In this document: in pieces, positions 39,554 through 48,405 of the stretch | Layout of the letters: every line of letters begins with the position of its first letter | Numbering within the stretch: position 1 is the stretch's first letter | Assembly (NCBI GenBank): GCA_030432695.1 | Contig: JAUILN010000001.1 | Coordinates: 434,001 to 498,000, forward strand | DNA from: a bacterium | GTDB taxonomy: Bacteria > Planctomycetota > UBA1135 > UBA2386 | Direction of reading: 5' to 3' | DNA length: 64,000 bases | Notes under the pieces: generated by a model | Database searches by the model: none | The model's input: the letters and a program-made list of their open reading frames with translations, nothing else | Told to the model about the DNA's origin: nothing | Position numbers and translations under genes: made by a program

Positions 39554-40854
39554 GCTTCGACGCCGCGCTGTTGGACGCGTTGGTCGCGGACCTGCGTGCG
39601 GCGTCGTCGTGGCTGCTCGAAGCCGGGACGGCACCGGTCGGCGGGGCCCGGTCGTTCGGAGGTGGCGGCAGTGCGTGGCGGCTGACCTTGCAACGGATCG
39701 GCGACTTCGGACAGATCTTGCCGCGGTTGCTCGGCGAGCTGGAGGACACCGGGCTGGAGCGAACCACCGAGTTGGTGCCCAGCCACACGCCGCGTCGCGC
39801 GGTGCCCTCACGGCGGCCGCAGGACTTCGTGGCAGTGGGGGCGCAACGGCTGGTGCCGACGCGGTGGCTGCGGCTCGAGCCGATCCACGATGCCGACCCG
39901 GCGGCGGTCGGTTGGCTCGCGCATCTCACCGGGTGCCTCGAGACGCAGCTCGACGACGCGGCGGTGCGGGTGGCGCGCCACCTCGACGACCTGCTCGGCG
40001 AAGGTCTGTCGACCACCGCCTCGGAGTTCGCGCGAGCGCGGGTCGACGCGCTCGCAGCCCTGCGGGAGGAGATCACCGCCGCGCGGCGGACCCTCGAACG
40101 TTGCCACCAGGCGCTGCGGGCGGTCGCCGGTTGGAGCCTCCGGGCCACCCCGCGTCGGCCCTGGCCGTTCCCCGGTGGCGCGTCGTGGTCGCGGATGATC
40201 GACTTCGCGGCGCGCATCGAGGATCCACGCACCGAGTTGCCGCGCCAACTCCATCTCCTGCTCGGCGCGCCGGCGATCGCCGACGTGCCGCACCTCTACG
40301 AGCGTTGGTGTGCGCTGATGGTGGTGGAGGCGGTGCAGCGGGCCGGCTTCGCGTTGGCGGTCCGCGATCCGGTGCCCGGGCTGTTCCTCGGTGGATGCAT
40401 CGACTTCACCGCGCTCGACGTCGCCGACCGGCGAACCGTGAGGATGTGGATCACGCCGCGGATTCCGCCCGCGCAGGATGCCGATGCGCCGCACGAGAGC
40501 GGCCTGTCGACCAACGACCGGGGCGAGGCGACCCCGGACATCCTGCTGGTCGGCGGGCTCGCCGGTCTCCAGGCGCAGGCCTTCGTCCTCGACCCGACCT
40601 TCAACCTCGGCTTCGCTCGGTCGCAGCACAAGGCTCGCTACCGGTCGCGGATCGCCTTCCACGAGCCGCGCCGCGTCGCCGGGGTGCCGTCACGCGTGCC
40701 GCCCGCCCGGGCCTGGGCCGCGCAGCCGCTCGAGCGCAGTGGGTGCGACCTGCGGGATCCCGAGGGCCACACCGGTGTCGTGCCCCTGCACCCGCTGCGC
40801 CGCGACTTCACCGGCCTCGACGCCTGGCTCGCCGACCTCTGGCCTAAGGGGTGA
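39550..40854 (+). CDS. McrC/DUF2357-like partner with PD-(D/E)XK-type domain, catalytic Lys apparently missing
   Basis: This 434-residue protein starts at the GTG overlapping the ATPase stop (GTGA), indicating translational coupling. Residues 1-220 are mostly helical, with a coiled-coil-like stretch (about 135-195). The second half resembles the nuclease part of DUF2357/McrC-type partners: LYERWCALMVVEAVQRAGF (Tyr250, Glu251, Trp253), then TPDILLVGG with Asp330 and FVLDPTFN with Asp348. In active relatives the second strand reads DAKY or ExK; here it is DPTF, so the metal-site lysine is replaced or displaced (a nearby HKARY could substitute). It is either a degenerate nuclease acting as adaptor, or a variant active site. 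A hairpin terminator starts at its stop codon. Confidence 0.72.
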   Translation: MSFDAALLDALVADLRAASSWLLEAGTAPVGGARSFGGGGSAWRLTLQRIGDFGQILPRLLGELEDTGLERTTELVPSHTPRRAVPSRRPQDFVAVGAQRLVPTRWLRLEPIHDADPAAVGWLAHLTGCLETQLDDAAVRVARHLDDLLGEGLSTTASEFARARVDALAALREEITAARRTLERCHQALRAVAGWSLRATPRRPWPFPGGASWSRMIDFAARIEDPRTELPRQLHLLLGAPAIADVPHLYERWCALMVVEAVQRAGFALAVRDPVPGLFLGGCIDFTALDVADRRTVRMWITPRIPPAQDADAPHESGLSTNDRGEATPDILLVGGLAGLQAQAFVLDPTFNLGFARSQHKARYRSRIAFHEPRRVAGVPSRVPPARAWAAQPLERSGCDLRDPEGHTGVVPLHPLRRDFTGLDAWLADLWPKG

Positions 40855-40881
40855 ACAGTTCGACCCGGCCCAACCGTTCAC
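40851..40881 (+). terminator. Hairpin at the end of the McrB-like operon
   Basis: GTGAACAGTT (40851-40860) pairs with AACCGTTCAC (40872-40881) with one mismatch and an 11-nt loop, followed by TCTTTG. The stem includes the TGA of the DUF2357-like gene. It lies between two convergent genes and is a likely factor-independent terminator, although the T tract is weak. Confidence 0.7.
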
Positions 40882-40909
40882 TCTTTGCAGATGGTGCGCG
40901 GGGCTCGGT

Positions 40910-42337
40910 TCACTGCGCATCACGCGCGCGATGGGCCATGTAGCGCGCGTGCATCGCGGCGCGCCGCTCGGGGTGTTCGGCGGCCACGTCCCGCTCCTCA
41001 CGCGGATCCTCGGCGAGCTCGAACAGCTGCCAGTCCTCGGCCTTCGTCGGCGCTTCCTTGCCGTAGCGCACGATCTTCCAGTCGCCGTGTCGCACCGCCC
41101 AGCGATTGGTCTGCACGCTCCAGCACCAGTAGAGGTCGCGGTCGGGGAGTGCGCCGTCGCCGAACAGCAACGGGCCGAGGTCGAGGCCATCGAGGTTGTC
41201 GGGTCTGGTCGCGGCGTCGGTACCTGCGAGCGTCGCCAAGGTCGGCAGCCAGTCGACCGCGTGGATCGGAGTCGCGTTCTCGCCGGCCTCGATGCGCCCC
41301 GGCCAGTTGGCGAACACCGGCACGTGGATGCCGCCCTCGTAGACGTCGAGCTTCTTGCCACGCATCGGCAGCGGCTGGTTGAAGTCGGTGAGCTTCAGGT
41401 CGTCGGGGTAGGCGTTGCCACCCCAGTCGCCCTGCGGTCCGTTGTCGGAGGTGAAGACCAGCAGGGTGTCGGCGCGTTGGCCGGTACGGTCGAGGGCGTC
41501 GACGATCCGGCCGACGCAGGCATCGAGGTGGTGGACCGCGGCGAGGAGCAGGCGCTTCTCGGGATCCTTCTCGGCCTGGATCCGACCGGCAGGGTCGTGG
41601 AACCAGGGGATCTCGGCCTCGTCGAGCCAGCGCTCGGGGTTCTCGGGGTCGAGCCGGGTCGGGCGGTCGACGAAGCGGCCGCGTTCGTCGAGCGGCGTAT
41701 GCACCGAGTGGAAGGGGACGTAGAGGAAGAACGGTGCGTCGCGGTCCTCGGACTCCTCGATCACGCGCACCGCTTCGGCGGTGACCAGGTCGGTGGCGTG
41801 CGTGCCGTTCTCGTAGCCCTCGAGGATCGCGCCGTCGCGGTGCCAGGTGATCCCGAACTTGCCGTCGCGGTAGCGGTGGTCGTACATCCCGACCGCGCCG
41901 GCCAGGGAGCCGTAACTCGAGTCGAAGCCGAAGTGGTTCGGTCCGTGCGCCGGGTCGGAGCCGAGGTGCCACTTGCCGCTGAGCGCCGTGAAGAAGCCGG
42001 CCTCGTGGAGGAGCGTCGCCACGGTCGGCGTGCCGAGCGGGAAGGCCGGCGCATTGCTGGCCTGCAGCGCCGCCCCACCGAAGCGACTCGGAAGCCGGCC
42101 GGTCATCAATGCCACGCGGGTCGGCGTGCACTGTGGCATCACGTAACCCTGCGTGAAGCGCAGGCCGGTCGCCGCGAGTTCGTCCAGGCGCGGGCTGTGC
42201 ACCGCGTCGTTGTGGTAGCCGATGTCGGCCCAGCCCTGATCGTCGCTGACCAGGAGGACGATGTTGGGGCGGTCTTGCGCGGGCGCGAGGGTGGCGAGGC
42301 AGGCGAGGCAGGCGAGGGAGGCGGCGAGGAGTCGCAT
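40910..42337 (-). CDS. Exported sulfatase (Cys-type)
   Basis: This 475-residue sulfatase has a signal peptide (MRLLAASLACLACLATLAPAQ) whose codons contain a short GGCGAGGCA direct repeat. The catalytic domain opens NIVLLVSDDQGWADIG, has the formylglycine motif CTPTR (Cys70), GKWHLG, TSDNGPQGDWGGN and the typical C-terminal LFELAEDPREERDVAAE. The protein is similar in plan to arylsulfatase A/choline-sulfatase-like enzymes of planctomycetes; substrate unknown. The ATG at 42337 is chosen from the signal peptide; longer in-frame starts are low-complexity. It is convergent with the McrB-like operon and divergent from the DUF2383-like gene. Confidence 0.92.
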   Translation of the reverse strand: MRLLAASLACLACLATLAPAQDRPNIVLLVSDDQGWADIGYHNDAVHSPRLDELAATGLRFTQGYVMPQCTPTRVALMTGRLPSRFGGAALQASNAPAFPLGTPTVATLLHEAGFFTALSGKWHLGSDPAHGPNHFGFDSSYGSLAGAVGMYDHRYRDGKFGITWHRDGAILEGYENGTHATDLVTAEAVRVIEESEDRDAPFFLYVPFHSVHTPLDERGRFVDRPTRLDPENPERWLDEAEIPWFHDPAGRIQAEKDPEKRLLLAAVHHLDACVGRIVDALDRTGQRADTLLVFTSDNGPQGDWGGNAYPDDLKLTDFNQPLPMRGKKLDVYEGGIHVPVFANWPGRIEAGENATPIHAVDWLPTLATLAGTDAATRPDNLDGLDLGPLLFGDGALPDRDLYWCWSVQTNRWAVRHGDWKIVRYGKEAPTKAEDWQLFELAEDPREERDVAAEHPERRAAMHARYMAHRARDAQ

Positions 42338-42540
42338 GTCAGCAGCAAGTTGTACACCCGTTGCCGTGCAGGCTGTGCCCCTCGCGGGTGGTTCGAATCG
42401 GTCGTTGTGTACATTCCGCGCTTCGGGCACGGGGGTGTCGAGTGAGGCGGTCTCCCGTGAACACCGACGAGAAGCGATTCCTGCCGCGTTGCCCGGCCCG
42501 TCGCCGCGCGTGTGCGGCACGCGGCACACGGCTTGTTCTA

Positions 42541-42579
42541 TCGGTTCCGTTCCGAGCGACTCCCGCTCGACGGAACCGA
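42541..42579. promoter_or_regulatory. Inverted repeat just upstream of the first DUF2383-like gene
   Basis: TCGGTTCCGT (42541-42550) is the exact reverse complement of ACGGAACCGA (42570-42579), with an inner GAGCG/CGCTC pair (42554-42558 and 42564-42568). The whole can form a long stem ending 6 bp before the ATG at 42586. It may fold in the leader mRNA and affect translation, or be an operator. Confidence 0.75.
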
Positions 42580-42585
42580 GACCAC

Positions 42586-43053
42586 ATGGAAACCACGAAC
42601 AAGCTCTCCTCCGACACCAAGGACGCGATCAGGGAACTGGTCGAGATCAACGCCGACAGCCGCAAGGGCTTCGAGAAGGCGCGCGACCTGATCGCCGAGG
42701 CAGACATCAACCGCCTGTTCGCCGCGATGGCCCGCATGCGCGAGGAGCAGGCGCTCGAACTCGCGAGGTTCATCGATCTCGAGGATCCGCTCGACACCTC
42801 GTTCAAGGGCGACATGCATCGCTGGTGGATGAACCTCCGCGCCAACCTCTCTTCGAACGAGAGTCTGGCGGTCCTCGAGGAGGCGGAACGCGGCGAGGAC
42901 GAGATCAAGGCCCGCTACGAGAAGCTCTTGAAGGCCAATCCGGGCACCCCGCTGAGTGGTCTGCTCCATGCGCAGTACCGCGCCGTGAAGTCGGGCCACG
43001 ATCGGATCCGCGACCTGCGGGATCGCATGCGCGCCGCCGCAGCTGCGGAGTGA
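42586..43053 (+). CDS. DUF2383-like four-helix protein, paralogue A
   Basis: This is a 155-residue all-helical, charged, soluble protein. The sequence has IRELVEINADSRKGFEKARD near the start, MREEQALELARF in the middle and LEEAERGEDEIKARYEKLLK near the end, matching the ferritin-like four-helix plan of the PA2169/DUF2383 family of stress-associated proteins. Activity is unknown. No signal peptide is present. It shares most of its length with the gene at 44448, so the two are tandem-type paralogues separated by an aldo/keto reductase. A GGTGCC hairpin repeat starts 14 bp after its stop. Confidence 0.82.
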   Translation: METTNKLSSDTKDAIRELVEINADSRKGFEKARDLIAEADINRLFAAMARMREEQALELARFIDLEDPLDTSFKGDMHRWWMNLRANLSSNESLAVLEEAERGEDEIKARYEKLLKANPGTPLSGLLHAQYRAVKSGHDRIRDLRDRMRAAAAAE

Positions 43054-43066
43054 CGGAGCCGTGCCG

Positions 43067-43109
43067 GAATCTGTCGTAGTCGGTGCCAGGCACCAACCGC
43101 GACAGATTC
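43067..43109. repeat. Palindromic hairpin repeat, copy 2
   Basis: GAATCTGTCGTAGT (43067-43080) pairs with ACCGCGACAGATTC (43096-43109), two positions being G-U type changes. It encloses GGTGCC-A-GGCACC (43082-43094). The outer arm is identical to copy 1. It lies 14 bp after the DUF2383-like stop and 17 bp before the convergent aldo/keto reductase stop. Confidence 0.9.
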
Positions 43110-43125
43110 CTGCGGGCGGTGGTGC

Positions 43126-44127
43126 TCAGCCGTCGAGCGAGGCCATCGCGGCTTCGGGGTAGCGCAGGCCTTCGGCCGCGTCGGCCGGGAAGGCGGCTTC
43201 GATGCGTGCCAGGTCGTCGGCCGACAGCGCCACGGCGGTCGCATCGCAGTTCTCGGCGAGGCGCTCGGGGCTCCGCGTGCCGGGGATCGGTGCGACGTCG
43301 CGACCCTGGGCGAGGACCCAGGCCAGCGCGAGCTGCGCCGGCGTGCAGTCCTTCTCCTCGGCGATCGCGCGGACCGCATCGACCAGCTGCAGGTTCTTCG
43401 TGAAGTTCGCGCCCTGGAAGCGCGGGTTGTGACGGCGCCAGTCGTCTTCGGCGAGGTCCTCGACCTTGCGGATCGCGCCGGTGAGGAAGCCGCGGCCGAG
43501 CGGTGAGTAGGGCACGAGGCCGATGCCGAGTTCGCGGCAGGTCGGCAGGATCTCGGCTTCGAGGTCGCGGGTCCACAGCGAGTACTCGGTCTGCAGCGCG
43601 GTGATCGGGTGGACCTTCATGGCGCGGCGCAGCGTGGCGGGTGCGGCTTCGGAGAGGCCGAGGAATCGCACCTTGCCGGCCTGCACCAGCTCGGCCATCG
43701 CGCCGACGGTGTCCTCGATCGACGTCTTCGGGTCGACGCGGTGTTGGTAGTAGAGGTCGATGTGGTCGACGCCGAGCCGCTGCAGGCTCTTGTCGCAGGC
43801 CTCGCGGACGTACTCCGGCTTGCCGGAGATGCCGAGCATCTCGCCGGTCTCCGAGCGCATCACCGCGAACTTGGTGGCCAGGGTGACCTCGTCTCGCAGC
43901 CCGGGCGCGCTGCGGAACGCCTTGCCGAGCAGCTCCTCGTTGCGGCCGGTGCCGTACATGTCGGCGGTATCCCAGAACGTGCAGCCGAGCTCGGCGGCCT
44001 TCGCCAGCGTGGCCAGCGACCGCGCCTCGTCGCGCGGTCCGTAGAAATCGCTCATGCCCATGCAGCCGAGGCCGAGGGCGGAGACTTCGAGGCCGTGGTC
44101 GCCACGGCCGAGGGTGCGGGTGTGCAT
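43126..44127 (-). CDS. Aldo/keto reductase
   Basis: This is a 333-residue NADPH-dependent oxidoreductase of the (beta/alpha)8 aldo/keto reductase family. It has the catalytic tetrad Asp53, Tyr58 (in [14 protein letters not shown]), Lys86 (TLATKFAV) and His129 (LYYQHRVDP), and the C-terminal cofactor loop [13 protein letters not shown]. The closest style is the YakC/AKR13-type group that opens GLGCMGMS. It is cytoplasmic, with no signal peptide. It lies between and antisense to the two DUF2383-like paralogues, which suggests a shared stress response but is not proof. Confidence 0.94.
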   Translation of the reverse strand: MHTRTLGRGDHGLEVSALGLGCMGMSDFYGPRDEARSLATLAKAAELGCTFWDTADMYGTGRNEELLGKAFRSAPGLRDEVTLATKFAVMRSETGEMLGISGKPEYVREACDKSLQRLGVDHIDLYYQHRVDPKTSIEDTVGAMAELVQAGKVRFLGLSEAAPATLRRAMKVHPITALQTEYSLWTRDLEAEILPTCRELGIGLVPYSPLGRGFLTGAIRKVEDLAEDDWRRHNPRFQGANFTKNLQLVDAVRAIAEEKDCTPAQLALAWVLAQGRDVAPIPGTRSPERLAENCDATAVALSADDLARIEAAFPADAAEGLRYPEAAMASLDG

Positions 44128-44447
44128 CTTGGTTTTGCCCTTCGAGGTTCCGGGAGCCGGCGAGCGTCGGCCGGGTATGCCGTTCTAGCGTCAAACGATG
44201 ACGAGTCCGATGGGGGCGGTTCGCGAAGCGATCGGACGTCCGATGAGGGGCGTGGCCCGATCGGAGAGGCTGCCTCCGGCCTCCGCCACGCGGTGCGTGC
44301 AGGCCATGGTGCGGCCGATCGGGTCTGGCGCTCTGCCAATCGCCGTGTTGCCACGACCTTGCGTGCATCGCACGCAGTTCGATTCCCGGTCGGCATAGCG
44401 GTTGTTCCCATGGGCGCTGCCGGGCCCCAACGCCCGGCGACCACGAC
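44128..44447. other. Divergent region with a 14-bp perfect palindrome
   Basis: These 320 bp lie between the aldo/keto reductase and the second DUF2383-like gene. ATCGGACGTCCGAT at 44231-44244 is a perfect palindrome, and partial versions occur nearby: GTCCGAT at about 44205 and GATCGG at about 44262 and 44314. Such spacing suggests an operator for an unidentified regulator. No gene is seen here. Confidence 0.6.
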
Positions 44448-44906
44448 ATGGAAACCTTCGACAAGCTCTCCCCCGATACCAAGAACGCCGTCACCGAACT
44501 CATCGAGATCAACGCCGACAGCCGCAAGGGCTTCCAGAAGGCGCGCGACCTCGTCACCGAGCCGGAGCTGGTGCGCCTGTTCGAGGCGATGGCCAATCTC
44601 CGCGAGGAGCAGGCGCTGGAGCTGGCGAAGTTCGGCGAGATGAAGGACCCGTTGAAGTCGAGCTTCTCCGGCAAGCTGCACCGCTGGTGGATGGATCTGC
44701 GCAGCACGGTCTCGAAGGACGAGACCTTGTCGGTCCTCGAGGAGGCCGAGCGCGGCGAGGACGAGATCAAGGGGCGCTACGAGAAGCTCCTGAAGAACAA
44801 CCCGGGCACGCCGTTGAGCAGCATGCTGCACTCGCAGTATCGCGCGGTGAAGGCCGGTCACGATCGCATCCGGGACCTGCGCGATCGACTGCGCCAGGCC
44901 TCGTGA
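44448..44906 (+). CDS. DUF2383-like four-helix protein, paralogue B
   Basis: This is a 152-residue protein clearly homologous to the one at 42586. Shared segments are EINADSRKGF, LREEQALELAKF, LHRWWMDL, VLEEAERGEDEIKGRYEKLL and NPGTPLSSMLHSQYRAVKAGHD. It is all-helical and soluble, of the same PA2169/DUF2383 style, function unknown. The start is the ATG at 44448 in ACGACATGG context. It is convergent with the large unknown gene (80 bp gap). The pair of paralogues on one strand with the aldo/keto reductase between them suggests duplication followed by insertion or inversion. Confidence 0.82.
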   Translation: METFDKLSPDTKNAVTELIEINADSRKGFQKARDLVTEPELVRLFEAMANLREEQALELAKFGEMKDPLKSSFSGKLHRWWMDLRSTVSKDETLSVLEEAERGEDEIKGRYEKLLKNNPGTPLSSMLHSQYRAVKAGHDRIRDLRDRLRQAS

Positions 44907-44986
44907 TGCCGCCGCGCGCGGTCACCACGACACGCGCATCGAGCGAGTTGGGCCGTATTGCGATCATGAAAGATCGGCCCGCGCTC

Positions 44987-47900
44987 CTAGGGCGACTCGC
45001 TCCGGGCTCCTGTCAGGCGGAGGGCCAGCTTCGGGCCGAGGCTGTCCCGGACCAGTTGGTCGGTCGAGGCCTGCACGAGGCGCGAGGCCGCATCCCAGCG
45101 GTCGGCGGCGCGGCGGGTCCGGCCGAGCGCGTGCTCGCAATCGCCGACCTCGATCAGCCAGTCGATCCGCCGCCGTTCACCGTCCCGTCGGCGGGGGCGG
45201 CGGGTGCGGAGGAAAGGCAGTGCCGCGGCCGGGTCGAGCCGGACGGCCAGGTTCCGCCACAGCGCGGTGGTGTATTCGGCGAACCCTCCGACCGAGGTGC
45301 GGACGCGACGCAGAGCGGCGCGCGCCGCATCGTGGTCGCCCGCGCGGTCGGCAAGGTAGGCGATCCGGACCAGGGTACCCGGCGGGCACAGCGCCACCAT
45401 CCAAGGCATCAGCGGCGCGGCGAGTCCGGGGTGGCGCTCGAAGGTCTTCGCGCTCAGCAGGAACTCCCAGTCCGCAGCCTCGAGCTGCTCGAGCGGGCCG
45501 CCGTGACGGCGCAGGACCGCTTCGACCTGCCCGGCCTCGGTGGTGGCGAGTTCGTCCCACAGCGGCGCATCGTGGGCGGCCCACGCCATCCGGCCGGTCA
45601 GGTCCACCGCGGAGTCGTCGTACCACTCGGGTCCGACGCGCGGCTCGACCTTGCCGCGGACCGCGATCCCGCTGCGCAGGTCGCCGGCCAGCTGCTCGAC
45701 GAAGGCCGCGACCTCGACCTCGAAGCCACGTTCGCCGTCGCGGCCGTAGACCCGGAACGTGAGCAGCCTGCAGTCCTCGGCGCGGAGCGCGAGCAGGCAA
45801 CGACCGACGACCTCACCGGTGGCGCCGCGGACCAGCAGCACCCGCTTGTCGGCGTCGAGGGCGTTGGCGACCGCCGAGCAGAACTGGAACGAGCCGGGCG
45901 ACAGGCAGGTGCCGAACCAGGCGCCCATCCGCAGCACGTCGAGCGGGTCGCTCGCGAGTTCGATCGTCAGTCCGGGTCGCGAGTCCGACAGCGGGCGGGG
46001 TGGCTCGGCGGCGAGCCACCGGGTCAGGTCGAGGCCGTGGCCGCGTGCGGTGTCGAGGAAGGCCTGGTTCCGCGGGTGCTCGAGAAGTCCGAAGGGGGCG
46101 ATGCGCTCGGGGGCGAGCAGCAGGTCGATTGCGAGGTCGCGCCACGGTTGCTCGAGCCCCAGGGCACCATCCACCAGGCTCCGGAGTTCGGGGCGTTCCG
46201 CCGCGAGCCGTTCCAACCGGTCGTGCCGTTCCGCATCGGTCCGCCCGCGGCGCTGTTCGAGGTCGGCTCGTTCGAGTTCTTCGAGCTGGCGGCGGCGCAG
46301 GTCGGCGCGGCAGCGGGCCTCCAGTCGGCGGGCCAGCTGGCGTACCTGCGCGGGCGGCAGCGGGCCTCGTTGCCGCTGGCCGAGGGTCGTCAGCCGTTGC
46401 TCCATGCCGCGACGCCGCGGACCTTCGGGTAGCTCCGCGATCCGTCGCCGCAGCGCGGCCCGTTCGGTCTCGACCGCGGCGTCGGGTCGGCGGATGCGTT
46501 CGAGTTCGCGCTCGAGGATCCCGCGACCGTCGGCGAGGCCCAGCACACGTTCCGCCACGGCATGGGCCGAGGGGGGAACGCGGTCGCGAAGTCCGTCGGG
46601 AAGCGTGCGAGACGGCGGCTCCGCCAGCTTCGCGGCGTTTCGCGTGGTCTGCAGCAGGGCTCGCTCCCAGCTCCGGCCCCGTTGGTCGAGTTCGTCGAGC
46701 ACCGCGCCGGCCCGAGCGATCCAGCGCCGGTCGCCGTCGAGGATCGCCTGGCCGGCGGCTGGCTGCAGCGGGTTCGTGGTGTACAGCCAGTCCGCCTGCT
46801 GCCAGGAGGCGTAGCGCATCAGCAGGGCTCCGGCTCGTTCGCCGTCGCCACCCGCCATGTTCAGGGCCGTCACCAGATCGAGGTCGTAGATCCGGGTGCT
46901 CGGGCCGAGCGACCGGAGCGCGGGCGTGAGGCTGGCCAGCGGTTCAGGGTCCGGCCGGAAGAGCAGCGCGGACCAGAACAGTGCCTTGTCTGCCGGCCAG
47001 CCGCGGTCCGGAGTCGGCAGGCCGCGCTGCAGCGCGCGTCGGTAGGATTCGAACGCTCGCTCGACGCCGTGGCTGGCCGCGTCCTGCGTTGCGTTGTGCC
47101 ACACGGTCGAGCGGTGCCGCCACCAGTCCCCCTCGGCCCAAGGCGCGAGGGTGGCCGCGGGATCGCCGACGGTGGCGCGGGCGTGGGCGACGACCACCTT
47201 CTCCTCCTCGCGAGCGGTCGGCTGCGGATTCTCGAGGAGATCGGTGATCACTGCGAGGCGCCAGGCGGTGTGGCCCTGCCAAGCGGGGAGGGCCGCCGCG
47301 AGCCGGCTCAGGTCACGGATCCGTCGCGGGTCCGCTTCGCCGGCGAGCCGGCCCAGCTGCCGGGCGCAGGCTTCGAGCGGAGCCTCGGGCAGCCATCCCG
47401 CGATGCGTTGCAGTGCCTTCTTCAGCGCCTTGGCCGGCAGGCTGCCTCGCGCGGCGGCGTGGCGTGCGAGGCGGTCGATACGCGGCAGGATCCGCGCGGT
47501 GTGCGCGAGCAGCTCGCGCGGTGCCAGGAGGAGGAGCAGCTGCGCGAAGTCCCGTCGTCCGGCAGCGGGCAGTGCCGTGGCGTCCGCGAGCAGCGCCAGC
47601 CAGGGGGTGTGCGGATTCCGGGTGCCGGCGGCCACCAGGCTTCGCCAGTGGGCGAGCCGGCGGCCAGGCGCGTCGTCGTCCGGTTCGGGGGTGCCGAGGT
47701 CGAACGGCGCGTCGCGGTCGCGGAGCGGTCGGTCGAAGTCCGGGTCGAGGAGGAGTTCGAGGACCGGGCCCACCAGTTCGGGGCCGTCGGCGTTGCACCA
47801 GGCGAACACGTGGAGTGCGACGGTCCGGTCCAGGGCGAGCAGGCGGCCGAGCTGTGGGCCGAGCGTCTCGACCGTGGCCAGCGCGCGGCGCAGTCGGTCC

Positions 47901-48382
47901 GGATCCTGCAGCGGCCAGACCAACGCGTCGAGCCAGTCCGCGCGGTCCGGGTCGTCGCGCAGCGCCAGCACCTGCCTCTGCTCGGGGCCGCGCAGTCCCG
48001 AGACCGCGAGCAGTCGGTCTGCGAGGTCGTCGAGCCGACCGCGGTGCAATGCCTGCTGCAGCGCCTCGACCCGCATCGCGACCCGGGCGCCGAACGCCGC
48101 CGGATCACCGACCACCGCCGGGTAGGCGCGCGGGAACTTGATCTCCAGGCCGCGTAGCGCGACCCCGCAGCGTGCCACGTCGTCGGCGGTGACCCGGATC
48201 GAGAGGTCCCGGCGCGCGGCACCCGCAACCGGCAGGAGCTGCCAACCGATCCCGTCCTCGGCCGATGGGTCGGTTTCGAGCCGGGGGAAGCCGCGCAGCA
48301 CGCCGAGTCGCGCTTCGATGCGCCGCCGCACGTTCTGCCGTGCGCCATGGTCACGGCCCCGCTTCTGGCCCTCGTGCTGCAC
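44987..48382 (-). CDS. Large protein of unknown function with GTCLSPGS domain
   Basis: This is a 1,131-residue soluble protein with no signal peptide. The first half is helical with many Leu/Ala/Arg-rich repeats, possibly an alpha-solenoid. A charged coiled-coil-like stretch (about 600-720) follows. The most recognisable part is around residues 820-870: AWFGTCLSPGSFQFCSAVANA (Cys826), then DKRVLLVRGATGEVVGRCLLAL and FRVYGRDGE. I recall this G-T-C-L-S plus GxVVGRxLLAL pattern from other large uncharacterised proteins in planctomycetes and relatives, where it resembles PcfJ-type domains, but I cannot confirm it. A helical tail follows. The GTG at 48382 has GGAGAGG 8 nt upstream; a TTG at 48409 would overlap the upstream sulfatase stop (TTGA). 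It is very probably cotranscribed with that sulfatase. Confidence 0.75.
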   Translation of the reverse strand: MQHEGQKRGRDHGARQNVRRRIEARLGVLRGFPRLETDPSAEDGIGWQLLPVAGAARRDLSIRVTADDVARCGVALRGLEIKFPRAYPAVVGDPAAFGARVAMRVEALQQALHRGRLDDLADRLLAVSGLRGPEQRQVLALRDDPDRADWLDALVWPLQDPDRLRRALATVETLGPQLGRLLALDRTVALHVFAWCNADGPELVGPVLELLLDPDFDRPLRDRDAPFDLGTPEPDDDAPGRRLAHWRSLVAAGTRNPHTPWLALLADATALPAAGRRDFAQLLLLLAPRELLAHTARILPRIDRLARHAAARGSLPAKALKKALQRIAGWLPEAPLEACARQLGRLAGEADPRRIRDLSRLAAALPAWQGHTAWRLAVITDLLENPQPTAREEEKVVVAHARATVGDPAATLAPWAEGDWWRHRSTVWHNATQDAASHGVERAFESYRRALQRGLPTPDRGWPADKALFWSALLFRPDPEPLASLTPALRSLGPSTRIYDLDLVTALNMAGGDGERAGALLMRYASWQQADWLYTTNPLQPAAGQAILDGDRRWIARAGAVLDELDQRGRSWERALLQTTRNAAKLAEPPSRTLPDGLRDRVPPSAHAVAERVLGLADGRGILERELERIRRPDAAVETERAALRRRIAELPEGPRRRGMEQRLTTLGQRQRGPLPPAQVRQLARRLEARCRADLRRRQLEELERADLEQRRGRTDAERHDRLERLAAERPELRSLVDGALGLEQPWRDLAIDLLLAPERIAPFGLLEHPRNQAFLDTARGHGLDLTRWLAAEPPRPLSDSRPGLTIELASDPLDVLRMGAWFGTCLSPGSFQFCSAVANALDADKRVLLVRGATGEVVGRCLLALRAEDCRLLTFRVYGRDGERGFEVEVAAFVEQLAGDLRSGIAVRGKVEPRVGPEWYDDSAVDLTGRMAWAAHDAPLWDELATTEAGQVEAVLRRHGGPLEQLEAADWEFLLSAKTFERHPGLAAPLMPWMVALCPPGTLVRIAYLADRAGDHDAARAALRRVRTSVGGFAEYTTALWRNLAVRLDPAAALPFLRTRRPRRRDGERRRIDWLIEVGDCEHALGRTRRAADRWDAASRLVQASTDQLVRDSLGPKLALRLTGARSESP

Positions 48383-48405
48383 TCCGTTGCCCTCTCCGCG
48401 CCCCG

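Noticed and set aside
44340..44400. A tRNA-like T-loop (GTTCGATTCCCGG)
   Set aside because: The bases on both sides do not form the 5-bp T stem, and no acceptor or anticodon stem can be drawn around it.
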